A DNA stretch of 6,505 bases, taken from positions 1 to 6,505 of the forward strand of contig JAJQAM010000001.1 of assembly GCA_021203805.1 (NCBI GenBank), written 5' to 3'. The notes under the pieces were generated by a model. That model did not search any database. It saw only the letters and a program-made list of their open reading frames with translations, and was not told the DNA's origin. A program made the translations under genes and the position numbers. Shown one piece after another: positions 1-6,457 of this stretch (position 1 is its first letter; every line of letters starts with the position of its first letter). Origin of the DNA: Coprobacillus sp. (GTDB taxonomy: Bacteria; Bacillota_I; Bacilli_A; RFN20; CAG-826).

Positions 1-398
1 AGCTCGGCGGATTTATTAACGGCACTCTTCGTAAGAGAGCGGAGCATATCGTTAAGGAATGCGCCCGTGTGGATGAAGCGGTTACCGCCCTTAGTCACGG
101 CGATCTAGTTATGTTTGGCCAGCTTCTTAATGAGTCCCATGAATCTCTATCTACCTTATATGAAGTCACGGGAACAGAGCTTGACGCTCTTGCTCATATC
201 GCTCAGAAAGAAGAAGGCTGCCTAGGAAGCAGAATGATCGGCGCGGGTTTTGGAGGCTGCACCATCTCCATCGTGAAGAACGAAAATGTCGAAACCTTTA
301 AAGAACATGTAAACGCTCAATACCTACAAGAGGTAGGTTATAAAGCGACTTTCTATGATACATCAATCGAAGACGGAACGGAGGTAATTAAATTATGA
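1..398 (+). CDS. galK: Galactokinase, C-terminal part (5' end outside window)
   Basis: Galactokinase phosphorylates alpha-D-galactose with ATP to galactose-1-phosphate in the cytoplasm, the first committed Leloir step. Only about the last third is present: the frame is open from position 3 and gives 131 residues, against roughly 390 for the family. The clearest signature is the GHMP-kinase C-terminal motif GSRMIGAGFGGCT at about 225-263, which closely resembles the GARMTGAGFGGC motif of bacterial GalK. Upstream, the stretches RAEHIV and FGQLLNESHESL also fit the GalK helical region. A GTG at 69 lies inside the domain and is not the start. The TGA stop (396-398) overlaps the ATG of galT by four bases, so the two are probably translationally coupled. 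The match to GalK rather than another GHMP kinase is strong, supported by galT and galM next door. Confidence 0.95.
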   Translation, partial: LGGFINGTLRKRAEHIVKECARVDEAVTALSHGDLVMFGQLLNESHESLSTLYEVTGTELDALAHIAQKEEGCLGSRMIGAGFGGCTISIVKNENVETFKEHVNAQYLQEVGYKATFYDTSIEDGTEVIKL

Positions 399-1909
399 TT
401 GATAATGATATCTGTAGACTTGTTAGCTATGCACTAACAACAAATCTAATTGAGGAGCAAGATATTGATTACTGTATCAATAGACTCCTTGAAATCTTTG
501 GTCTCACTTCCATTGAAGGAGCGAGAGCCACCAAAGGACTCAATGTGAAGGTCGAGGAACTTCCTGATGTCCTTAAAGCTTTAAGTGATTATGCGGTGGA
601 GAAAGGAATCATTAAAGTGGACACGGTGACTTGCCGCGACCTCTTTGAATCTAAACTCATGGATGTCTTCCTTGATCACCCGACTGCTATCACTAATAAG
701 TTCTACTCATTATGCAAAAAAGACCCAGAGAGAGCGACGGACTGGTTCTATAAACTATGTAATGATTCTAATTATATTAGAAGATACCGTACCGCTAATG
801 ATATTAAATGGTCTTATAAGAGTGATTACGGCTGGCTTGATATTACTATTAATCTCTCTAAGCCGGAGAAAGATCCAAGAGATATCGCCGCCGCGAAAAA
901 CGCCAAAGAAGCAACATATCCAAAATGTCAACTCTGTAAAGAGAATATTGGCTTCCCCGGCTCAGTGACCCAGCAGCCCCGTAATAACCTTAGAGCAATT
1001 CCTCTCGATTTTAATAAGGAGAAGTGGTACTTCCAGTATTCTCCATATGTCTACTATAACGAGCACTGCATCGTCTTTAGCGAGGAGCACACTCCTATGG
1101 TCATCAATAATAAGACCTTTGAAAACCTTGTGAGTTTCCTCGACTATTTCCCTCACTACACTATCGGAAGTAACGCTGACCTTCCAATTGTTGGGGGCTC
1201 TATTCTCTCCCACGAACATTTCCAAGGTGGAAGATATACCTTCCCACTTCAAAAAGCGAAAGTGGAAGCTAAATTTGAACTTCCTCAGTTTAAGAAAGTG
1301 GACTTTGCGCTTGTTCGTTGGCCAATGAGTGTCATTCGCCTTGAAAGCCGTAATAGCGACGCTCTTATAGAAGCGTGCTCTTATATCCTTGATAAATGGA
1401 AACACTATACTGACGCTAGTGCCTCTATCTATGCTTTTACCGGAGAAGAATCTCATAACACCATCACCCCAATTGCCTATAAAGACGGGAGGACGTATGT
1501 CATGGATTTAGTCCTTAGAAATAATATAACCACTAAGGAGCACCCATTAGGTCTATTCCATCCTCATGCTAATCTCCATCACATCAAGAAAGAGAATATT
1601 GGTCTTATTGAAGTGATGGGACTTGCTATCCTTCCAGCGAGGCTTAAAGATGAGCTTGATCTCATCGCTGATAAGATTATCGCAGGAGAAGATGTCTCCA
1701 CTGAGGAGTCTCTTAAAAAGCACGCTGAGTGGGTGGAAGAGATTAAATCCCGTCATGATATGACGGGCCTAGGAAAAGAGACCATCATAAATATCCTTCA
1801 TGAAGAAGTTGGTAAAGTCTTCGCTGATGTTCTTACGGACGCTGGTGTGTATAAATGCACAAGTGAAGGAAGAGAAGCTTTCTGGAGATTTATTGAGGCT
1901 CTTAAATAA
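395..1909 (+). CDS. galT: UTP/UDP-glucose--hexose-1-phosphate uridylyltransferase, Firmicutes-type (family II)
   Basis: GalT exchanges UMP between UDP-glucose and galactose-1-phosphate, giving UDP-galactose and glucose-1-phosphate. The 504-residue length and the motifs fit the long family II GalT of Bacillota rather than the roughly 350-residue E. coli type. A CQLC pair at residues 178-181, followed by KENIGFPG, is a likely metal-binding site. The segment SHEHFQGGR (272-280) looks like the counterpart of the E. coli HPHGQ active site; by that alignment His275 would be the uridylylated nucleophile and Gln277 the conserved glutamine (inference). A second His cluster, HPHANLHH, lies further on in the C-terminal half. 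The start is supported by a GGAGG Shine-Dalgarno at 380-384, nine bases upstream, and by the ATGA overlap with galK. Its stop overlaps the galM ATG as TAATG. No frameshift or missing motif is apparent. Confidence 0.95.
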   Translation: MIDNDICRLVSYALTTNLIEEQDIDYCINRLLEIFGLTSIEGARATKGLNVKVEELPDVLKALSDYAVEKGIIKVDTVTCRDLFESKLMDVFLDHPTAITNKFYSLCKKDPERATDWFYKLCNDSNYIRRYRTANDIKWSYKSDYGWLDITINLSKPEKDPRDIAAAKNAKEATYPKCQLCKENIGFPGSVTQQPRNNLRAIPLDFNKEKWYFQYSPYVYYNEHCIVFSEEHTPMVINNKTFENLVSFLDYFPHYTIGSNADLPIVGGSILSHEHFQGGRYTFPLQKAKVEAKFELPQFKKVDFALVRWPMSVIRLESRNSDALIEACSYILDKWKHYTDASASIYAFTGEESHNTITPIAYKDGRTYVMDLVLRNNITTKEHPLGLFHPHANLHHIKKENIGLIEVMGLAILPARLKDELDLIADKIIAGEDVSTEESLKKHAEWVEEIKSRHDMTGLGKETIINILHEEVGKVFADVLTDAGVYKCTSEGREAFWRFIEALK

Positions 1910-2943
1910 TGAATAAAGTTAGGATTACCTCTCGTCCTTTTCTTAAGGGACTCGATGGTAGTCCTACTTTTTTATACCGTCTCACTAACTCCTCTGGAGC
2001 CTACGTTGAAATCACAAGCCTTGGCGCCTCAATTGTTTCGATAGTAGTGCCGGATAGAAACGGAAAACTTACGGATGTAGCCTTATCGTACGCCACTAGT
2101 GACGGCTTTTTAAATAGCGACTGCTATTTTGGCGCTTCTGTTGGACGAGTCGCGGGAAGAATTGCGCACGGTAAATTTACCTTAAACGATAAGGAATATA
2201 GTCTAGCTATTAATAACGGAGTAAACGCTCTCCACGGCGGGATCCGCTCCTTCTCTAGAAGGACATGGAATGCCTCTATTACCCCTAGTGGTCTAAAAAT
2301 GAGCCTTGTTAGTCCAGATGGAGAGGAAGGTTATCCCGGCACTTTGAAAGTGAGTATCACTTTCTCCTTTAGTGAGGATAACGCTCTTCTAATTGACTAT
2401 AAAGCCATAACCTCTGAGGATACTTTAGTAAACCTTACTAATCATACCTATTTCTCCCTCTCTGGAGAGGAGAGTAATTCTATTTTAGATAACGAGCTAC
2501 AAATAGAGGCATCCCGCTATATTGAAGTGGATAAAGATATGGTTCCAACTGTCTCTAAATCTGTCATCGGCACTCCCTTTGACTTTACTCATTTTAAAGA
2601 GATAGGGAGGGATATCTTTGAGAATAACGCTCAGCTTAATATCGCTCATGGATATGATCACTCTTTTATCTTAAATGAGTCAAAAACCGCTTATGCGTAC
2701 TCTAAAAAAACGGGTATTATGCTTACCTGTAAGACTACTTATCCAATCCTACATCTATATACCTCTAACTTTGTAAATGTCCCCTTAGGTAAGCACCATC
2801 ACGCTTACTCCCTCTATAGCGGTTTTTGCCTTGAAACTCAGCTCTATAATGACGCGATAAATCACCCTGAGTGGCCCTCAGTCGTGCTACGTAAAGGGGA
2901 GCTATATCACCACCAAACTCTCTTTAAATTTAGCGCTAAATAA
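1909..2943 (+). CDS. galM: Aldose 1-epimerase (galactose mutarotase)
   Basis: GalM interconverts beta- and alpha-D-galactose, supplying the alpha anomer that galactokinase uses. The protein has 344 residues, normal for the family, and carries the expected beta-sandwich landmarks in order: GRVAGRIAHG, NALHGG (His109), NLTNHTYFSLSG (His179), GYDHSF (Asp250) and LETQ (Glu309). By comparison with Lactococcus GalM, His179 should be the catalytic acid and Glu309 the catalytic base. One small departure is GRVAGRIA where the family usually has GR-x-ANRI. There is no signal peptide, so it is cytoplasmic. The start overlaps the galT stop (TAATG), with a GAGG site at 1895-1898 about ten bases upstream, consistent with coupled translation. 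A 14-bp palindrome covers its last codons and stop. It appears to be the last gene of the gal block before an internal promoter. Confidence 0.95.
   Translation: MNKVRITSRPFLKGLDGSPTFLYRLTNSSGAYVEITSLGASIVSIVVPDRNGKLTDVALSYATSDGFLNSDCYFGASVGRVAGRIAHGKFTLNDKEYSLAINNGVNALHGGIRSFSRRTWNASITPSGLKMSLVSPDGEEGYPGTLKVSITFSFSEDNALLIDYKAITSEDTLVNLTNHTYFSLSGEESNSILDNELQIEASRYIEVDKDMVPTVSKSVIGTPFDFTHFKEIGRDIFENNAQLNIAHGYDHSFILNESKTAYAYSKKTGIMLTCKTTYPILHLYTSNFVNVPLGKHHHAYSLYSGFCLETQLYNDAINHPEWPSVVLRKGELYHHQTLFKFSAK
2928..2941. promoter_or_regulatory. 14-bp perfect palindrome with central CG, candidate LacI/GalR-family operator
   Basis: ATTTAGCGCTAAAT is a perfect inverted repeat centred on a CG step. It covers the end of galM and the first base of its stop codon and ends 17 bases before the proposed -35 box. 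A symmetric AT-flanked site with a central CG is typical of LacI/GalR-family operators and shares the core of CcpA cre sites, though it lacks the outer TG/CA positions of cre. A hairpin with a four-base loop would have only five A-T pairs, so a terminator is unlikely. The operator role is inferred from shape and position; no regulator gene is visible. Confidence 0.4.
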
Positions 2944-2958
2944 ATATACCTATTTTTA

Positions 2959-2986
2959 TTTACTAAAAACTTTTTTGCTCTATAAT
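2959..2986 (+). promoter_or_regulatory. Sigma-A-type promoter for the GH53 genes
   Basis: A perfect TATAAT -10 box (2981-2986) is preceded by TTTACT (2959-2964; four of six matches to TTGACA) with a 16-base spacer. Transcription would start near 2992-2994, leaving a leader of about 44 bases. It sits in the only gap between galM and the first galactanase gene, so it probably lets the GH53 pair be transcribed apart from galKTM. Readthrough from the gal genes also remains possible, because I see no terminator in the gap. Confidence 0.65.
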
Positions 2987-2992
2987 TAAGGT

Positions 2993-3016
2993 AAGCAGTT
3001 ATTTTTGAAATAGCTT
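2993..3016 (+). promoter_or_regulatory. Bulged inverted repeat in the 5' leader of the first GH53 gene
   Basis: AAGC (2993-2996) and TATTT (3000-3004) pair with AAATA (3008-3012) and GCTT (3013-3016). This leaves a three-base loop and a three-base bulge (AGT). It begins about at the predicted transcription start, so it could be a 5' stabilising hairpin or an operator overlapping the start site. The stem is AT-rich and weak, and function is uncertain. Confidence 0.3.
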
Positions 3017-3036
3017 TAGATAGCGAGGAAATAATT

Positions 3037-5007
3037 ATGAAAACAAAATTATTAACATGCTTAGCTACTCTTCTTTTAGCGACTACTTCTCTCACCGCTT
3101 GCGGTGGCGCCACCATGAGTGATGAGGAGTGGGAGGAACAATACGGAGTTATTGTTCCTGAGGTAAAAGGACTTAGCAAAGATTACATCATGGGCATGGA
3201 TGTCTCCTCTATTATTGAGGTTGAAGAAGCCGGTGGTGTGTTCTATGACTGGGACGGCAAAGAAGTTGATTTATTTGAATTTTTAGCCGATAACGGTATC
3301 AACTATATTCGTGTCCGTTTATGGAACGATCCATATGTTGACTATACCGATCCCACAAGCGCTTCCTTCCAGGGAGGCGGTAACGATCTTGAAACCGACA
3401 TCAAGATCGCTAAAAGAGCGGTGGACGCTGGAATGAAAGTCTGCCTTGATTTACATTACTCTGATTTCTGGGCGGACCCAGATAAACAAACAGCGCCTAG
3501 AGCCTGGCAGAATCTAGTCTATTATGGTAACACTGAAGGTTCGATTATATACGCCGCTGCTCAGTGGACCACTGAAGTGCTTCAAGCTTTCACTGATGCT
3601 GGATGCGAGCCAAGCATGGTGCAAGTTGGAAACGAAATAAATAATGGAGTGTGCGGCTACACCGTGGCTACATGGAAGGATATCTTCCTCCATGACTGCT
3701 GCGAGGCCGTTCGTAATTTTGATAAAAATATCAAGATTGTTCTCCATTTAGCGGAAGGGGCTAACCATGAAGGTCTCTCTTCTCGTTTCAAAGAGTTTGA
3801 TGACGCGGGAATTGACTATGATGTCATGGGACTAAGCTACTATTCCTACTGGCATGGTTCAATTGAGTCATTTACGGACTGTATCAATCAGCTCGATAAA
3901 GAGTTCAAACATGATATCTGTGTCATGGAGTATTCATACGGCTGGACTGATGACTATAAAGAAGGCTCTAACCAAGCTAACATCTACTCCTCTGATGATG
4001 AGAAGAATGGTGGTTATAAGACCTCCGTTCAGGGACAAGCCTCTTATATTCACGATGTTAATGAAGCGGTTGCCGGAACAAAACACGGCATTGGATCCTT
4101 CTACTGGGAGCCAGCCTGGCTACCACTAAATGGTACTAGCTGGGCGAGTGATGACGCACATGCCTTCCTATTGGCTCAAAATGGAGCCGGCGGTGAAGGC
4201 ACAACGACCTGGGCGAACCAAGCTCTCTTTGATTTTGATGGCCATCCATTAAATTCCCTTAAAGCTTATTCCCTTATGAAAAAAGGCGGCAAATACACTG
4301 AGCAGATGCTTGAAGCGGACACTGAGGTTGTTCAAAACATCAACTCCGCGGCTGCGGATGTAGAGGCCGAGCTTCCTACCATTACCACTGTCTTTACCTC
4401 TCTTGATCGATGGACTGAATATACGATTAAGTGGGATAAGTCTGGAGTAAATGAGCTTATTAAAGCCGAAACTGGTTCCACCGTGGAAATCCACGGCGTA
4501 GCCTCTAAAGGTAAGTCAAGCTTTGATGTTACCGGTATATTTACTCTTTATAAAGAGTATCTCTTAAACCCTGGATTTGAAGAGTCGCCCACTGCTTCAG
4601 ATACCACTATAGTTCCAGGCTGGGAGGTCGAGGCGACAAGCGGCGCTTACCGAGTAGAGTCAAAGAACGCTCGAAGCGGTCAGTATAACTTCAATGTTTG
4701 GTGCGAGGGCGCGTACACCGTTAACCTCTATCAAGTGGTTAATAACCTCGATGCTGGAACCTATGAACTTGATGCTTACTTTAGAAGCGAGTCGGGAGCT
4801 GATCCCGCTATTCAGCTTTATGCCACGGTAAACGGTGTCACACAAACCACTAACGTCGTCTATGGAGCGGGATGGTCTGATTGGGTGCTTAACTCCGTAG
4901 TCTTTGTCGCAAACACAGGCGATAGCGCTGAAGTAGGTATTAAGGTAACCGGTGAGGCGGAAGATTGGGCTCACGCTGATGACTTCACCCTTGCCACAAT
5001 TGCCTAA
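3037..5007 (+). CDS. ganB: Lipoprotein arabinogalactan endo-beta-1,4-galactanase, GH53 with CBM61-like module
   Basis: This enzyme should cut beta-1,4-galactan chains of pectin (type I arabinogalactan) outside the cell. The 656-residue protein starts with a lipoprotein signal (Lys2, Lys4, hydrophobic core, lipobox LTAC with Cys22), so it is probably anchored to the outer face of the membrane. The GH53 domain spans about residues 50-412: GMDVSS (53-58), HYSDFWADP (140-148), VQVGNEI with predicted acid/base Glu200, VMEYSYGW with predicted nucleophile Glu298, FYWEPAWLP (355-363) and ANQALFDFDG (393-402). A linker and a bacterial Ig-like (Big_4-like) region follow at about 445-505. From LLNPGFEE at 509 to the end is a CBM61-like fold, with NPGFE, LYQVVNNLDAGTY and a Trp-rich WSDWV/DWAHADDF end, expected to bind beta-1,4-galactan. 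An SD (GAGGAA, 3025-3030) lies six bases before the ATG. No frameshift is seen. The symbol follows the Bacillus galactanase. Confidence 0.93.
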   Translation: MKTKLLTCLATLLLATTSLTACGGATMSDEEWEEQYGVIVPEVKGLSKDYIMGMDVSSIIEVEEAGGVFYDWDGKEVDLFEFLADNGINYIRVRLWNDPYVDYTDPTSASFQGGGNDLETDIKIAKRAVDAGMKVCLDLHYSDFWADPDKQTAPRAWQNLVYYGNTEGSIIYAAAQWTTEVLQAFTDAGCEPSMVQVGNEINNGVCGYTVATWKDIFLHDCCEAVRNFDKNIKIVLHLAEGANHEGLSSRFKEFDDAGIDYDVMGLSYYSYWHGSIESFTDCINQLDKEFKHDICVMEYSYGWTDDYKEGSNQANIYSSDDEKNGGYKTSVQGQASYIHDVNEAVAGTKHGIGSFYWEPAWLPLNGTSWASDDAHAFLLAQNGAGGEGTTTWANQALFDFDGHPLNSLKAYSLMKKGGKYTEQMLEADTEVVQNINSAAADVEAELPTITTVFTSLDRWTEYTIKWDKSGVNELIKAETGSTVEIHGVASKGKSSFDVTGIFTLYKEYLLNPGFEESPTASDTTIVPGWEVEATSGAYRVESKNARSGQYNFNVWCEGAYTVNLYQVVNNLDAGTYELDAYFRSESGADPAIQLYATVNGVTQTTNVVYGAGWSDWVLNSVVFVANTGDSAEVGIKVTGEAEDWAHADDFTLATIA

Positions 5008-5008
5008 C

Positions 5009-5028
5009 TAAATTAAAGAATTAATTTA
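5009..5028. repeat. Perfect 8-bp inverted repeat between the two GH53 genes
   Basis: TAAATTAA (5009-5016) and TTAATTTA (5021-5028) are exact reverse complements around the spacer AGAA. The repeat starts one base after the stop codon of the first GH53 gene. It is all A/T and has no U-tract of terminator type, so a terminator is unlikely. It could be a regulator-binding site, a weak transcript-processing or stability hairpin, or chance in an AT-rich gap. The 57-base gap has no convincing promoter, so the second gene is probably cotranscribed with the first. Confidence 0.35.
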
Positions 5029-5053
5029 AGCATTTATTACACAACATAAATTT

Positions 5054-5058
5054 AGGAG
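5054..5058 (+). promoter_or_regulatory. Ribosome binding site that fixes the start of the signal-less GH53
   Basis: AGGAG lies six bases before the ATG at 5065. An in-frame TAG at 5053-5055 overlaps it, so the gene cannot begin upstream. This rules out a signal peptide missed by start choice. Confidence 0.85.
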
Positions 5059-5064
5059 AATAAT

Positions 5065-6228
5065 ATGAAAAAATACACTATTGGTATGGATGTCTCCACT
5101 CTTATAGAGTGCGAAAATGATGGTGCAAAATATTATGATAAAGGAGAGGAGAAAGACCTCCTCTCCATCCTAAAATCATATGGAACAGACATGATTAGAA
5201 TAAGACTATGGAACAATCCATATGATGAAGAAGGAAACCCTTATGGAGCGGGAACATGTGACCTTAACTACGTCATGAAACTCGCCCGCCGAGTCAAAGA
5301 CATGGGCCTAGGGTTCCTTCTTGATATTCATTACTCTGACTTTTGGGCGGATCCTTATAAACAATTTCCCCCTAAAGAATGGCAAAATTATTCCTTTCAG
5401 GAACTTCATGACGCGGTTTATAACTGGACAAGATATGTCTTAAACACTCTTATCGATGCGGGTCTTAAACCCGATATGGTGCAGATTGGAAATGAGATTA
5501 GCTTTGGAATGCTCTGGCCTCAGGGAAGGATTGAGCATAAGGAGTGGAAACCCTATGACTCTAATCAGTACGATGACTTCTGCTCCCTTTTAAGAAGCGG
5601 GAGTAGCGCGGTGCGCTCAATCGATCCCTCTCTTCCTATTATTATTCATATAGAGAGGAGCTTTGATAAGGAGTACTGCCAGTTCTACTATAGCGAGCTT
5701 ATAAAGCAGAACGTGGAATTTGATATCATTGGTCTTAGCTACTATACATATTGGCATTTTGGATACGACTTTCTCATCGACAATATGAAAGCGATGTGGG
5801 AGAGTTTTCATAAACCAATGATGATTGTGGAAGTAACCTTTGCTTACACCTTAGAGCATTTTAATAGCGACCCACATGCTAAGCCTCTTGCGGTTCACTC
5901 TCAGTATATCCCTGAGAGTAACTATACGGTCCCTTATGATATGACAATTGAGGGACAAAAGCAGTTCTTTGAAGATCTCCTATATCGCCTTACCACAGAG
6001 GTAGAAGGTTTTATGGGTATCTTTGACTGGGAGCCAGGCTGGATTCCTACGATCAACGGAACCTGGGCCACCTGGGCCGCTCTTAAATACATGCATATGG
6101 AGTATGATAAACCAGGGAACGAGTGGGCGAATCAGTGTCTATTTGACTATCAAGGAAACGCTCTCCCCGCCTTAGAGGTTTTTAAAAAGTACTCTGATCT
6201 TGCTAAAGTGGATGAAGAAGAAGAATAG
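5065..6228 (+). CDS. GH53 endo-beta-1,4-galactanase without signal peptide, probably cytoplasmic
   Basis: This is a second GH53 glycosidase, 387 residues, consisting of the catalytic domain only. The protein starts MKKYTIGMDVST, so the first beta-strand of the barrel begins almost at the N-terminus and there is no signal peptide or membrane segment. Matching motifs are HYSDFWADP (89-97), VQIGNEI with predicted acid/base Glu144, MIVEVTFAY with predicted nucleophile Glu256, FDWEPGWIP (320-328) and ANQCLFDYQG near the C-terminus. Both catalytic glutamates are therefore present. The usual YWEPAW motif reads DWEPGW here, which may alter the substrate cleft. The C-terminus is acidic (DEEEE). It has no binding module, unlike the preceding paralogue, with which it shares only short runs of DNA, so the duplication is old. 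It likely trims imported beta-1,4-galacto-oligosaccharides; non-classical export is the alternative. The gene ends in tandem stops (TAG TAA) before a terminator. Confidence 0.88.
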   Translation: MKKYTIGMDVSTLIECENDGAKYYDKGEEKDLLSILKSYGTDMIRIRLWNNPYDEEGNPYGAGTCDLNYVMKLARRVKDMGLGFLLDIHYSDFWADPYKQFPPKEWQNYSFQELHDAVYNWTRYVLNTLIDAGLKPDMVQIGNEISFGMLWPQGRIEHKEWKPYDSNQYDDFCSLLRSGSSAVRSIDPSLPIIIHIERSFDKEYCQFYYSELIKQNVEFDIIGLSYYTYWHFGYDFLIDNMKAMWESFHKPMMIVEVTFAYTLEHFNSDPHAKPLAVHSQYIPESNYTVPYDMTIEGQKQFFEDLLYRLTTEVEGFMGIFDWEPGWIPTINGTWATWAALKYMHMEYDKPGNEWANQCLFDYQGNALPALEVFKKYSDLAKVDEEEE

Positions 6229-6256
6229 TAACCTTTTAACTGATTACAAGATAAAT

Positions 6257-6287
6257 AAGCACGTCCTAACTAGGGCGCGCTTTTCTT
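6257..6287 (+). terminator. Intrinsic terminator after the GH53 genes
   Basis: An 11-pair stem (left arm 6257-6267, right arm 6272-6282) with one A-C mismatch and one G-U pair closes a four-base loop (AACT). It is followed by TTTTCTT. The stem is far richer in GC than the surrounding DNA. It lies 28 bases after the last GH53 stop and is the likely end of the transcript. Confidence 0.88.
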
Positions 6288-6457
6288 ATAATGCTATTAA
6301 AATTAGCTAATATTCATATAAATGTCTGATTTTTCTAACCATTTTTCAGACCTTTTTTTAAATCTAGGCATATTTTTCTTATATTAGTGGTTTATAGGGA
6401 CCATTGGCCTTCCCCATTACCTTATATATTTAATATGACGGCGGATCCTCTTTATTA
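6288..6457. other. AT-rich intergenic region between the GH53 terminator and the next gene start
   Basis: No convincing gene lies here. Apart from the hairpin at 6324-6359 it holds a 10-bp perfect palindrome ATTAGCTAAT (6302-6311). It also has a promoter-like pair TTTAAA (6357-6362) and TATATT (6380-6385) with a 17-base spacer. A second TATATT sits at 6425-6430. Such matches arise readily in AT-rich DNA, so the promoter for the next gene is not settled. Confidence 0.5.
6324..6359 (+). terminator. Second hairpin with T-run, possible backup terminator
   Basis: GTCTGA (6324-6329) and TCAGAC (6346-6351) form a perfect 6-bp inverted repeat around a 16-base T-rich loop. A run of seven T (6353-6359) follows. 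The long loop makes it weaker than the terminator at 6257. It could catch readthrough, or it could be a regulator site upstream of the next gene. Confidence 0.4.

Noticed and set aside
396..398. Possible recoding of TGA as tryptophan (Mycoplasma-type code)
   Set aside because: TGA ends galK at the expected place for a GalK C-terminus, with the galT start overlapping. Tryptophans in the conserved motifs are TGG, and no gene has internal TGA.
962..1456. 164-codon open frame on the minus strand within galT
   Set aside because: It lies wholly inside galT, which has clear family motifs. It has no recognisable protein features and is a shadow of the coding strand.
2944..3036. A terminator between galM and the first GH53 gene
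   Set aside because: The T-rich run near 2971-2976 has no stable GC-rich stem before it, and the palindrome at 2928-2941 would form only five A-T pairs with a loop.
3115..3117. Internal ATG in the first GH53 gene, preceded by GCCACC, as an alternative start giving a signal-less form
   Set aside because: There is no Shine-Dalgarno site before it, whereas the ATG at 3037 has GAGGAA at good spacing and opens a proper lipoprotein signal. The Kozak-like context has no meaning in bacteria.
5029..5064. A separate promoter for the second GH53 gene (CATAAA-like -10 near 5045)
   Set aside because: It has only four of six matches and no acceptable -35 box at a normal distance, so cotranscription is the simpler reading.
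6379..6417. 12-codon minus-strand ORF (MGKANGPYKPLI) with AAGG just before its ATG
   Set aside because: It is very short, the AAGG is only two bases from the start, an in-frame stop lies close upstream, and nothing else supports expression.
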